64,000 nt of DNA from Neobacillus bataviensis LMG 21833 (lineage in GTDB: Bacteria > Bacillota > Bacilli > Bacillales > Cytobacillaceae): contig NZ_AJLS01000035.1 in assembly GCF_000307875.1 (NCBI RefSeq), forward strand, positions 1 through 64,000, in the 5' to 3' direction. The notes beneath the pieces are model-generated. The model had not been told where the DNA came from, searched no databases, and worked only from the letters and a program-made list of their open reading frames with translations. The position numbers and the translations under genes are program-made. Below, piece by piece: positions 17,618 through 25,600 of the stretch; position 1 is the stretch's first letter, and every line of letters begins with the position of its first letter.

Positions 17618-18607
17618 ATGAAGAAAAGTTTGTTAACAATCATGGTATGCTTGTTGCTTCTTTTAGTAAGTGCATGTGGGAAAGGCGGTGCTGATAAAGC
17701 TTCAGGTGGCCAGCAAAAAGTGAGTATTATGCTGGACTGGTATCCCAATGCCGTGCACTCGTTTCTATATGCTGCAATAGAAAAGGGTTATTTCAAAGAA
17801 CAGGGGTTGGACGTGGATATCCAAATGCCTGCCGACACGAACGATCCGCTTCGGCTTGTGGCGGCAGGGAAGGTGGATCTAGCGATTAGCTATCAGCCTG
17901 AGGTACTTGTGGCACGGAGCGAGAATATTCCCGTTCAATCAATTGCCGCTATCGTGCGCCACCCCTTGAATCAATTAATGGTTGCTGCTGATAGTCCGAT
18001 TCGTTCCCCAAAGGATTTAGCCGGAAAAACGATTGGCTATCCGACCATTCCATTAGATGAAGCGATTATCCAAACGATGGTGAAATCGGATGGCGGGGAT
18101 ACGCAGAACGTAAAAATGGTCGATGTTGGATGGGACTTGATTCCTGCAATAGCCACGAAGAAAACTGATGCACTGATGGGTGGATTTATTAACCACGAGA
18201 AGTTATTATTGGAAAAAGAAGGTTATCCAATCCGTACATTAAACCCTAAGGATTATGGTGTTCCCGATTATTATGAATTGGTATTAGTCGGAAGTGAAAA
18301 AGGCCTAAAGGAAAAGCCGGAAGTATTTAAAAAGTTCATCGCTGCGACTTCGAAGGGTCAGACCTATGTCGCCGACCATCCGGAGGAAGGCCTGTCCATA
18401 TTATTAAAGCATGAAGACAAAACGTCGCCATTAGAGACGGATATTGAAAGAAAAAGCCTAGAGATCCTTCTCCCGCTAATGGACGCAAAAGAAAAGCCAT
18501 TCGGCTACCAAGACCCAGAAACATGGGAAAAAGTCACCAAATGGCTGAAAACCACCAAAATGATAAAAAAAGAAGTAAATGCGGAGGACGCATTTATTAA
18601 TTTTTGA
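17618..18607 (+). CDS. thiY: Pyrimidine-precursor-binding lipoprotein ThiY
   Basis: Extracellular lipoprotein that captures the pyrimidine precursor for ThiXZ. The signal ends in the lipobox LVSAC (cysteine at about residue 21). The mature part is NMT1/THI5-like: MLDWYPNAVHSFLYAA, KGYFKEQGLDVDI and VDLAISYQPEVLVAR. ATG 17618 was preferred over an in-frame TTG at 17606, which is only two bases from its ribosome site. The total is 329 residues. It is the last gene of the TPP-regulated operon and ends before a long hairpin shared with tgl. Confidence 0.92.
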   Translation: MKKSLLTIMVCLLLLLVSACGKGGADKASGGQQKVSIMLDWYPNAVHSFLYAAIEKGYFKEQGLDVDIQMPADTNDPLRLVAAGKVDLAISYQPEVLVARSENIPVQSIAAIVRHPLNQLMVAADSPIRSPKDLAGKTIGYPTIPLDEAIIQTMVKSDGGDTQNVKMVDVGWDLIPAIATKKTDALMGGFINHEKLLLEKEGYPIRTLNPKDYGVPDYYELVLVGSEKGLKEKPEVFKKFIAATSKGQTYVADHPEEGLSILLKHEDKTSPLETDIERKSLEILLPLMDAKEKPFGYQDPETWEKVTKWLKTTKMIKKEVNAEDAFINF

Positions 18608-18630
18608 GGTTCCAACTGTAAATAGGGTAA

Positions 18631-18677
18631 TAAGGGTGACAGGCACCATAGCAGAGCTATGGTGCCTGTCACCCTTA
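18631..18677. terminator. Bidirectional terminator with 22-bp arms containing the dispersed repeat
   Basis: A perfect inverted repeat: left arm 18631-18652, loop AGA, right arm 18656-18677. The left arm contains GGGTGACAGGCACCA (18634-18648), a variant of the dispersed hairpin element at 163, 6278, 11766 and 30051, and the right arm is its complement. It lies between the convergent thiY and tgl genes. It has no long T-tract, so termination strength is uncertain. Confidence 0.7.
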
Positions 18678-18680
18678 ACG

Positions 18681-19418
18681 CTACAAGTGATTTTGTAATG
18701 ATTGATAATGTGGCCGAGTGATCATTTGCATGAGGTAGGCCGATGTCTCGGGATCTTTCTTACGTTTTTTGTTTAAAAATTCAATAATTGTGTTGGCCCC
18801 TCGAATGCCGACTCCGTGGCCGTAGTATTTGTCATCGCCAAAATAGATGACATTTTCTGCCCGCCACCACGGCTGTTTCGGATCAAAATCCGGATTATTA
18901 AAGTGCAGGACATCACCAGGCAAATAGTCCGTACCAAACTTTTGAAGAATTGGCAGATCGTCATCAAATTGCCAATCCATCAAGTAAAGCCGGGCAAAAA
19001 GGATATCAAACCTTTCGCTTCCAATGGAATAGAGCGTGGCAATATACAATACAATCGCGATGCCGGTGGAGCATTCAAACGCATAAAGCTTGCCGTTTTT
19101 AAGGATATCTAGAATAGCAGTCGAAGGAGGAACATTGGCTTTAATGAGAAAGCCACCATTCCGTAATCGATTCCAATACTTTTTATTGCAAAAGGCATAG
19201 CGGAATGTTGTAAACTTTACACCGCTTTTATTCAACTCCTGTGCGGCCTTCATCGTGTTTTTTCGAAACGAAAGTTCAAATTTTAATTGACTTATCGTTT
19301 GATATTCGTAAACTGCCTGGTATTCCGTCAATTGTTTAATAATAGAAATATCTTCTTTATTGGTAAAATTGTGAAGAAGCTCCTTTTGCTCAACCACCTG
19401 ATGATTAATTCTGATCAT
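18681..19418 (-). CDS. tgl: Protein-glutamine gamma-glutamyltransferase (spore-coat transglutaminase)
   Basis: Cross-links spore coat proteins by forming isopeptide bonds between glutamine and lysine. The 245 residues equal the length of the B. subtilis enzyme. Catalytic C116 lies in LYAFECSTGIAIVLYIATL, and later motifs include LYLMDWQFDDDLP, PGDVLHFNNPD and GHGVGIRG. On the minus strand AGGAGG precedes the ATG by about 5 bases. It faces thiY and shares the hairpin terminator at 18631. Such genes are normally switched on in the mother cell late in sporulation; I could not identify the promoter with confidence. Confidence 0.95.
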   Translation of the reverse strand: MIRINHQVVEQKELLHNFTNKEDISIIKQLTEYQAVYEYQTISQLKFELSFRKNTMKAAQELNKSGVKFTTFRYAFCNKKYWNRLRNGGFLIKANVPPSTAILDILKNGKLYAFECSTGIAIVLYIATLYSIGSERFDILFARLYLMDWQFDDDLPILQKFGTDYLPGDVLHFNNPDFDPKQPWWRAENVIYFGDDKYYGHGVGIRGANTIIEFLNKKRKKDPETSAYLMQMITRPHYQSLQNHL

Positions 19419-19538
19419 CGCTGCCTCCTAGTCACCATAATTATCCCCTTATATAAAAATATGAAACAATCAGCTTAATATTAATCAATTTCAAGGAAAT
19501 TTCACAAAAAGATATTACTATTAATTGTTGATAAAACG

Positions 19539-19567
19539 TTGACAATTTGACAACAAAATCGTATAGT
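19539..19567 (+). promoter_or_regulatory. Sigma-A promoter upstream of the M-box
   Basis: TTGACA (19539-19544) and TATAGT (19562-19567) are separated by 17 bases. The -35 region lies in TTGACAATTTGACAA, an imperfect inverted repeat resembling those at 21791 and 22529. The start point would be near 19574, just upstream of the M-box. Confidence 0.75.
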
Positions 19568-19594
19568 TTAATTAATTTCATAAACACTTTAAGT

Positions 19595-19775
19595 ATTCTG
19601 TTAGGTGAGGCTCCTAAATAGAGATACGCTTCTGCCCAAAAATGTCGAGAGACGCCAATGGGTCAACAGGAAAGATCGGACGAAGGTCTTTTTTAACGAA
19701 GCTGGTATCCCTGCCTATGCTATTTAGTGCTAAAACTTGAACGAGGGAATAATAGGTAAAACTCTAGTAAGCTGT
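19595..19775 (+). ncRNA. M-box (ykoK) magnesium riboswitch
   Basis: Consensus blocks occur in order: CTGTTAGGTGAGGCTCCTA, GATACGCT, CTGCCCAAAAATGTCGAGAGACGCCAATGGGTCAACAG, a variable arm, then GCTGGTATCCCTGCCTATGCTATTTAGTGCTAAAAC. This closely matches the M-box in front of mgtE in B. subtilis. High Mg2+ folds the aptamer and favours the terminator at 19821. The next genes are a SEDS cell-wall polymerase and a truncated MgtE instead of a full Mg2+ transporter, which is unusual. Confidence 0.95.
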
Positions 19776-19820
19776 TAGAATTTTTAAGCGAAAAATAGTT
19801 TATTAATGTACATACATTGG

Positions 19821-19858
19821 CCCTTTATTTCCTCAGTTTAGGAAATAAGGGTTTTTTT
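19821..19858 (+). terminator. M-box expression-platform terminator
   Basis: CCCTTTATTTCC (19821-19832) pairs with GGAAATAAGGG (19841-19851), with one bulged base, and TTTTTTTG follows. It lies between the aptamer and the first gene, the standard position for Mg2+-dependent termination. Confidence 0.85.
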
Positions 19859-19924
19859 GTTTTACAACCAAAGCATGTGGGCAGTGGGTTCGAAAAAAAT
19901 AATCGTCAATAAGAAGGTGATTGA

Positions 19925-21136
19925 ATGGTTATAAAGCGTTTGAAACAGATGGACTATTTATTAGTCATTGCTACCGTACTTTTATGTTTGTTTGGATTAG
20001 TCATGGTTTATAGTGCAAGTTTTCCGATCTCTTCGGTTGATTTCGGGGATTCGCGGTTTTTTTACTTTAAACAACTACACTCCATTATCATCGGATTTGT
20101 TCTAATGGCCATCACTGCCATCATTCCTTACCGTGTTTATGGGAAATTTAGTCCAATATTAGTGTTAATCTCAATCTTATTATTGATCATGGTGTTAGTT
20201 CCATTGTTCGGAGTGGAGAGGAATCATTCACAGCGATGGCTCCAACTAGGACCATTGCTCATCCAGCCAACTGAAGCCGTTAAACTTGTCATGATCATTT
20301 ATTTTGCGAGCGTTTATGCCAAAAAACAAACCTATATTAATCATTTTTGGAAGGGTGTTATGCCACCGCTTTTTATACTTGGGACGGTTTTTTTACTAAT
20401 ATTGAAACAGCCGGATTTAGGGACAGCGACTGCGATATTAATACCATGCGGGTTTATCCTGCTTTGTTCGGGTGCACGAGCTATTCACTTACTCCTATTA
20501 GGGAGCATAGCCTTAGGTGGAGTAGGTTTTTTAGCACTATCTGCTCCCTATCGCTTGAACCGGATTTTGTCATTTCGAGATCCCTTTGCTGATCCATTTG
20601 GCGATGGCTACCAATTAGTTAGCGCATATCATGCTATCGCATCCGGAGGGATTTGGGGGAAAGGTCTCGGTCACAGTGTTGAAAAATTTGGATATCTCCC
20701 CGAAGCGCATACAGATTTTATTATGGCTGTTATCTTGGAGGAACTGGGCGTATTCGGTCTTTTATTTATCATTTTTTCCTATTTATTCATCATGTACCGT
20801 GGTGTCCGCATTGCTCTAATAGCTAAGAATTCATTTGCTAAATTATTGGCTATTGGTCTGACTTTTCAAATGATGGTACAGGTCATTTTTAACCTGAGTG
20901 CAGTTTCAGGCCTGCTTCCAATCACTGGAGTCCCGCTTCCTTTTGTTAGTTACGGGGGTTCCTCATTACTATTTATGTTAATTTCTATAGGGATTTTAGT
21001 GAATATATCCTGGAACAGCCACTCATATTCGGCTAAAACATCGAAACATAATGTAAGAAATGGAGGTTTAGAATATGGAACACAACATGGAATTACAAAC
21101 AATTTTGCAGGAACAAAATCAACCCCTTTTAAATAA
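19925..21136 (+). CDS. SEDS-family peptidoglycan polymerase (FtsW/RodA/SpoVE type)
   Basis: A 403-residue protein with about ten membrane segments that would polymerise lipid II into glycan strands together with a class B PBP. The catalytic aspartate is D164 in KQPDLGTA, and PEAHTDFIMAVILEELG and the C-terminal PFVSYGGSS are SEDS hallmarks. AGAAGGTGATTGA precedes ATG 19925. No PBP gene is adjacent. The last 20 codons overlap the next gene by 62 bases, so the tail (NGGLEYGTQHGITNNFAGTK) may be an extension gained by loss of an earlier stop. It is the first gene after the M-box, so Mg2+ probably controls it. Confidence 0.9.
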   Translation: MVIKRLKQMDYLLVIATVLLCLFGLVMVYSASFPISSVDFGDSRFFYFKQLHSIIIGFVLMAITAIIPYRVYGKFSPILVLISILLLIMVLVPLFGVERNHSQRWLQLGPLLIQPTEAVKLVMIIYFASVYAKKQTYINHFWKGVMPPLFILGTVFLLILKQPDLGTATAILIPCGFILLCSGARAIHLLLLGSIALGGVGFLALSAPYRLNRILSFRDPFADPFGDGYQLVSAYHAIASGGIWGKGLGHSVEKFGYLPEAHTDFIMAVILEELGVFGLLFIIFSYLFIMYRGVRIALIAKNSFAKLLAIGLTFQMMVQVIFNLSAVSGLLPITGVPLPFVSYGGSSLLFMLISIGILVNISWNSHSYSAKTSKHNVRNGGLEYGTQHGITNNFAGTKSTPFK

Positions 21137-21719
21137 GTTCCTTGGAGATCTTCAACCTTTTGATATTGCGGAAATGGTCAGTGCGTTGAATTCGGAAGAA
21201 CAAATGAACTTGTTCTTACTTGTTCCTGCATCACTCGGTGCAGAAATTCTTGAATATTTAGATCCAGAACAGCAATATAAAATATTGCTTCGTATCAATG
21301 AACAAAGTAAATCAGACCTTATAAATGAAATGTCCAGTGATACAATTGTAAATTTGTTCTTATCGGTGCATGCGAATCAAGGAAAAAAATTATTGGGCTA
21401 TCTGCCTGAAAGTTATCGAGAAAAAATTCATCATTTGATGAACTATGAACCAAATACTGCCGGAAGATTGGCCACGATCGATTATGTTGCAGCCCGAATT
21501 CACTGGACTGTCGAACAAACAATCAGACATATTCGAAAAGTTGGCCAGGAAGCAGAAATTGTTTCATATATTTATGTATTAGGAAGAAATGGTGACCTTG
21601 TTGGTGTTGTTTCTTTAAAGGATATCATCCTAGCCGAAGCAGGAACAATATTAGAGGAAATTGTCCAAGGAGAACCTGTTTTTGTTTCGGTAGATGTATT
21701 TTCCATTATTTCACGGTAG
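21075..21719 (+). CDS. Truncated MgtE: soluble N domain plus partial CBS, no membrane part
   Basis: The 214-residue protein matches the cytosolic sensor part of MgtE. It has the helical N superdomain (about 1-130; LQPFDIAEMVSALNSEEQMNLFLLVP is typical) and the start of the CBS region (LMNYEPNTAGRLATIDYVAA, YIYVLGRNGDLVGVVSLKDII). It ends at the start of the second CBS domain, and the five-helix channel is missing. The following 158 bases contain no channel remnant. GGAGG lies 9 bases before ATG 21075, so it appears translated. Downstream of an M-box, it may be a soluble Mg2+ sensor that acts on another protein, or a remnant of a lost mgtE. Confidence 0.8.
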   Translation: MEHNMELQTILQEQNQPLLNKFLGDLQPFDIAEMVSALNSEEQMNLFLLVPASLGAEILEYLDPEQQYKILLRINEQSKSDLINEMSSDTIVNLFLSVHANQGKKLLGYLPESYREKIHHLMNYEPNTAGRLATIDYVAARIHWTVEQTIRHIRKVGQEAEIVSYIYVLGRNGDLVGVVSLKDIILAEAGTILEEIVQGEPVFVSVDVFSIISR

Positions 21720-21790
21720 CTAAGATCCTATTACACCTTTAATGAAATAGGTTAGAATATTGCTTGGTTATTAGTTTGAGAGCAACATAT

Positions 21791-21805
21791 TTGACTTTTT
21801 GTCAA
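21791..21805. promoter_or_regulatory. Inverted repeat TTGAC-N5-GTCAA upstream of ytaF
   Basis: TTGACTTTTTGTCAA has perfect 5-bp arms. A near-identical site lies at 22529 and a half-matching one at 19539. It may be an operator, or the -35 region of a promoter whose -10 is not clear. Confidence 0.35.
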
Positions 21806-21877
21806 TTTTTTGAATGAAATTAGCACTTTTCCTCAATAGAATCAATACAATGAAAAAAAAATGAGGAGTGAATTTCA

Positions 21878-22513
21878 TTGTCGTGGTTAATTATCTTGGC
21901 TTTTGCAGTTTCAGCAAGTGTTGATAATTTAGGGATAGGTATTTCATACGGAATTCGCAAGATTCGAATCGGATTCGGTGCAAACCTGTTGATAGGCATG
22001 ATTTGCTTCTTGATGAGTATTATGGGGATCAGCTTTGGGATGTGGCTTTCAAAAATTCTTCCTGGTATGTTCCCCGTGATCATCGGAGCGATTTTTCTCT
22101 GTATTATTGGTATTCGTATCATTCTACTGGGGGCTCCGAGGAAGAAAGGTGACTTTGCGGTAAGTACTGACAGTGATTCCTCCCAAACTTCTGGAATGAA
22201 GGGAATTCTCCGGAATCCGGAGTCAGCGGATGTCGATCGTTCAGGAGAAATTGGCATGGGGGAGGCAGTGGTTCTTGGGATTGCCTTATCAGCCAATGCC
22301 CTTACAAATGGTTTAGGGGCAGGTTTACTAGGGTTTTCACCACTGGCTATTTCACTCACTGCTGCAATCGGTAGTATTATCAGTGTATGGTGTGGAGTAA
22401 AATTAGGATATAAATTAGCTGACATTCGTATCGGTTCCTTTACGCTGGGAGAATTCGGAACAATGATCAGCGGGATCATTATTATCATCATCGCTTTTAC
22501 GGCATTCTTTTAA
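21878..22513 (+). CDS. ytaF: Sporulation membrane protein YtaF (MntP-related)
   Basis: The 211-residue protein has about six hydrophobic segments in two similar halves. SWLIILAFAVSASVDNLGIGISYGIRK and VVLGIALSANALTNGLGAGLLG are the paired D/N-containing helices of the YtaF/MntP-like family, whose MntP members export Mn2+. A cation-transport role is plausible here but not shown. TTG 21878 was chosen because GAGGAGTG lies 7 bases upstream and no ATG competes. The middle loop (about 93-120) is hydrophilic. It lies between Mg2+-linked and cell-wall genes. Confidence 0.85.
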   Translation: MSWLIILAFAVSASVDNLGIGISYGIRKIRIGFGANLLIGMICFLMSIMGISFGMWLSKILPGMFPVIIGAIFLCIIGIRIILLGAPRKKGDFAVSTDSDSSQTSGMKGILRNPESADVDRSGEIGMGEAVVLGIALSANALTNGLGAGLLGFSPLAISLTAAIGSIISVWCGVKLGYKLADIRIGSFTLGEFGTMISGIIIIIIAFTAFF

Positions 22514-22528
22514 CACCAGTAGTTTTTG

Positions 22529-22557
22529 TTGACAAAATGTCAATATTGAGTTATATT
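22529..22557 (+). promoter_or_regulatory. Sigma-A promoter with overlapping inverted repeat
   Basis: TTGACA (22529-22534) and TATATT (22552-22557) are 17 bases apart. The -35 box is the left arm of TTGACAAAATGTCAA (22529-22543), so a protein bound to this palindrome would block the promoter. It drives the XRE-DUF1232 gene and probably the LCP gene after it. Confidence 0.7.
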
Positions 22558-22652
22558 CCAAAATAACAATTATTTTATAACTCTATGAAGTAGATTCATA
22601 TTCTTATATGAAAAATTGGCTTATTTATTGTCTAGAAGGGGAAGGAAAGCGA

Positions 22653-23300
22653 ATGTCAACTCAACATACAAATAATAAACTTGGGTTACTGTTGAAAGAA
22701 TTACTAAAGGAACGATCATTATCAATGAGGAAATTCAGTGAGCTTACAAAAATTGACACCGCTACTATTTCGCGGATTATCAATGGAAAACGCAGAGCAA
22801 CTCCAGAGCATTTAGAGAAAATGGCCGACTGTCTTGGTGTGCCGACCCCTGATTTGTATACAGCAGCTGGTTACCGGGTTGACCAAGGTCAGGAACAGAA
22901 AAATTCAGACATTCACTCATCTTTGGATAGCATTCAAAGTGTCCTTGAAGCTTCTGAATTAACACCGAATACCTTCACGATTGAAAGTGTTGAAGAGCAA
23001 TTGGTCAAATATCAACATTATTCGCAAACGGATGAGGGAAGCGAGATAATTCTATCAGACTTTGAGCCAAAGCTAAACAAAGTTGGCAGCATCGGTCCGT
23101 TTATTAACCAGTTAAAAGAAATGTTTGAACAGTTTCGCTTAAGAAAGGGTACTCCTGTTGAGCTTGGACTGATTGGCAGTGCGCTCATTTACTTTATTTT
23201 TTCAGTTGATGTGATTCCTGATTATATTTTTCCACTCGGGTATGTTGATGATGCAATAGCAGTAAAGCTTGTTTTAGATTTCTTATCAACAAAAGCATAA
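22653..23300 (+). CDS. XRE-type DNA-binding protein with DUF1232 membrane segment
   Basis: The 215-residue protein has an N-terminal helix-turn-helix (about 8-66; KFSELTKIDTATISRIINGKRRATPEHLEKMADCLGV pattern), a middle linker and a C-terminal DUF1232 domain. The last includes a hydrophobic helix (IGSALIYFIFSVDVIPDYIFPLG with the conserved DVIPD). It may be a membrane-tethered transcription factor. ATG 22653 has AAGGGGAAGG about 7 bases upstream; the earlier in-frame ATG at 22608 has none. The gene lies 27 bases before the LCP gene, and its promoter carries a palindrome, so autoregulation is possible. Confidence 0.8.
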   Translation: MSTQHTNNKLGLLLKELLKERSLSMRKFSELTKIDTATISRIINGKRRATPEHLEKMADCLGVPTPDLYTAAGYRVDQGQEQKNSDIHSSLDSIQSVLEASELTPNTFTIESVEEQLVKYQHYSQTDEGSEIILSDFEPKLNKVGSIGPFINQLKEMFEQFRLRKGTPVELGLIGSALIYFIFSVDVIPDYIFPLGYVDDAIAVKLVLDFLSTKA

Positions 23301-23327
23301 AATTAATTCTGACAGGTGATTGTTAAA

Positions 23328-24287
23328 ATGGAAAAACGAGAAAATATACACAAGAAACGAAAATGGATTAGGAATGGCGTTTTGGTAGTTCTTACCTTAT
23401 GTTTAATAGTTGTTATTTATTCTGTATATCAATATAAAAGAGGTCTATCCGAAGCGAGTAATAGCCAATTTAAGGATGAACAGAAAGAGTTTGATGATTT
23501 CCAAGGTGCTGAACCGCAATTTGGAGAGATTAATATTTTATTACTTGGAAGTGATTCCCGTGGTGAGGAGCATTCTCGATCTGATACATTGATGATTGCT
23601 CATTATAATCAAAACACAAAGAAAATGAAGATAGCTTCGATTATGAGAGATTCTTACGTGAATATTCCCGGTCATGGCAAGCAAAAAATAAATGCGGCTT
23701 TTGCATTTGGCGGGCCTGAATTAGTAAGGAAAACGATTAAAGAAAATTTTGATGTCGATATAAATTACTATGCCATTGTTGATTTTGAAGGTTTTTCAAA
23801 AATTGTCGACATTGCCGCTCCTAAAGGAATTGAGGTCGATATTCCGTATGAAATGTCGTATGGAATTGGTATGACACTACAACCTGGGAAACAAATATTA
23901 CATGGTGATAAATTATTAGGATATGTTCGTTTTCGCCATGATAGCTTGAGTGATTTTGGCAGGGTGCAAAGACAGCAGGAGGCCATTTCAAAGATAAAGG
24001 AACAAGCAGTCAGTCTTCATAATTTAATCAATCTGCCAAAGATCCTAGGGGTTGCTACCCCTTATATTGATACAAATGTTGATTCGCCAACGATTTTATC
24101 AATCACTAAAGGATTACTTGCTGGGAAATCAACCAAAGTGGATAGTATTCGGATACCAGTTGACAATTCATATGTCGATGAAACGGTTAACGTAGGAGCG
24201 GTGCTTAAATTAGATTTCGAGAAAAACCAGCAAGCATTAAAGGACTTCCTAGCATCTAGTGAAATTGAAAATACTACAAGTTCCTGA
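23328..24287 (+). CDS. LytR-CpsA-Psr (LCP) family protein
   Basis: Transfers anionic glycopolymers such as teichoic acids from lipid carriers to peptidoglycan, outside the membrane. The 319 residues have an N-terminal anchor (about 15-36), then the LCP domain: INILLLGSDSRG, RSDTLMIAHYN, MRDSYVNIPGHGKQKINAAFAFGG, VDFEGFSKIVD and GYVRFRHDSLSDFGRVQRQQ, with the arginines and aspartates that bind pyrophosphate and Mg2+. ATG 23328 fits AGGTGAT 7 bases upstream better than GTG 23316. It is 27 bases after the XRE-DUF1232 gene and is followed by a SEDS gene. Confidence 0.92.
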   Translation: MEKRENIHKKRKWIRNGVLVVLTLCLIVVIYSVYQYKRGLSEASNSQFKDEQKEFDDFQGAEPQFGEINILLLGSDSRGEEHSRSDTLMIAHYNQNTKKMKIASIMRDSYVNIPGHGKQKINAAFAFGGPELVRKTIKENFDVDINYYAIVDFEGFSKIVDIAAPKGIEVDIPYEMSYGIGMTLQPGKQILHGDKLLGYVRFRHDSLSDFGRVQRQQEAISKIKEQAVSLHNLINLPKILGVATPYIDTNVDSPTILSITKGLLAGKSTKVDSIRIPVDNSYVDETVNVGAVLKLDFEKNQQALKDFLASSEIENTTSS

Positions 24288-24369
24288 GACGGAATTACTG
24301 GCTCCTACTAGTAATAGGTTAGGGTCATTACAGAAAGTAAAATAAATGAAAAATAATTGGTGAAGTAAA

Positions 24370-25563
24370 ATGAACACAGAAACAAATTTTTATAAAAGAT
24401 TAGATGGTCCCATCATGCTCATCTTGATGGCCTTTTTTATGGTCAGTATTGTTTTTATTTATAGCAGTCAGCAAACTGGCCAGTATGGTGCACAAAATTT
24501 CGCATTGAAACAGGGTATCAATTATATTATCGGCTTTAGTCTCTTACTGGCCGTAGCCAAGCTAGATATAGATCAAATTGAAAGATTAGCTTGGCCTGCC
24601 TATATTTTCTTCTTTATGGTCATCATTTTATTACGATTTTCACCGGAAAAGATTGCTCCAGTGATTTATGGTGCGAAGAGATGGTATAGCATCCCTTTGG
24701 TAGGTTCTATACAGCCATCAGAGTTTTTTAAAATTTCATTAATTATTTTGGTCGCTAGACTCATTTCAACGCATAATGCCTCACATTTTTTCCGAACAGT
24801 CCACACCGATTTATTACTAGTTGGAAAAATATTATTTGTAACGATTCCACCTTCGTTGGTTGTTTATCAGCAGCCAGACACGGGGATGGTCTTCCTTTAT
24901 TTCATCGCGATTGGAAGTATGCTTTATTTGTCTGGATTAAAGAGAAAATTGGTTGCTTTTTTCATGCTAGCAGCGCTTTTATTTGCAGGAATGCTGGTTT
25001 ATCTGTTTTACTATCAACCAGATATTATTTATAAAGACCTCATTCCACTGTTAAAACCGCATCAGCAGGAACGAATTATCGGGTGGCTGGATCCTGCAGG
25101 AAACAGTAGTGATGCGTATCAAAGCCAGAAATCGATCTTAGCTGTAGGGAGCGGTGAAATAGTAGGAAAAGGATTCATGAATGGGAAGGTTTATATTCCT
25201 GAGAAGCATACGGACTTTATTTTCGCAACCGTAGCAGAAGAAGGAGGTTTTATCATCGCCTCTTTCGTTGTTCTTCTGTTCATGCTATTGCTCTATAGAG
25301 TGATTCGCATTGGACATAAATCCCAGACATCTTTTGGGATGTATATCTGTGCAGGCATCACCTTGAGTCTTTCCGTGCAAATTTTTCAAAATATCGGAAT
25401 GGTTGTCGGAATAATGCCAGTTAAAGGGATTGCCCTCCCGTTTATCACCTATGGCGGAAGTTCCTTGTTTTCTAATATGATTTTAATGGGCATGATCTTT
25501 TCAATTCGAAAAACATTTGGAATATATATGTTTTCGGGCAATAACAAGCTTTCGACCGATTAA
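24370..25563 (+). CDS. Second SEDS-family protein (RodA/FtsW type)
   Basis: The 397-residue polytopic protein has about ten helices. Hallmarks are VYQQPDTGMVF with the catalytic aspartate D170, PEKHTDFIFATVAEEGGF and the C-terminal PFITYGGSSLFSN. It differs clearly in sequence from the SEDS protein at 19925, so it is not a recent duplicate. No PBP gene is beside it. It is 82 bases after the LCP gene and ends at a strong bidirectional terminator, so the LCP and SEDS genes may share a transcript. The ribosome site is weak (TGGTGAAGTAAA before the ATG). Confidence 0.9.
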   Translation: MNTETNFYKRLDGPIMLILMAFFMVSIVFIYSSQQTGQYGAQNFALKQGINYIIGFSLLLAVAKLDIDQIERLAWPAYIFFFMVIILLRFSPEKIAPVIYGAKRWYSIPLVGSIQPSEFFKISLIILVARLISTHNASHFFRTVHTDLLLVGKILFVTIPPSLVVYQQPDTGMVFLYFIAIGSMLYLSGLKRKLVAFFMLAALLFAGMLVYLFYYQPDIIYKDLIPLLKPHQQERIIGWLDPAGNSSDAYQSQKSILAVGSGEIVGKGFMNGKVYIPEKHTDFIFATVAEEGGFIIASFVVLLFMLLLYRVIRIGHKSQTSFGMYICAGITLSLSVQIFQNIGMVVGIMPVKGIALPFITYGGSSLFSNMILMGMIFSIRKTFGIYMFSGNNKLSTD

Positions 25564-25600
25564 AAAGCGTCCCTCATTTACGGCAGGGGGGACGCTTTTT
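25562..25600. terminator. Bidirectional terminator between SEDS and MFS genes
   Basis: AAAAAGCGTCCC (25562-25573) pairs with GGGACGCTTTTT (25589-25600). A-runs and T-runs on both sides suit termination from either strand. The right part overlaps the 3' end of the minus-strand MFS gene. Confidence 0.88.
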
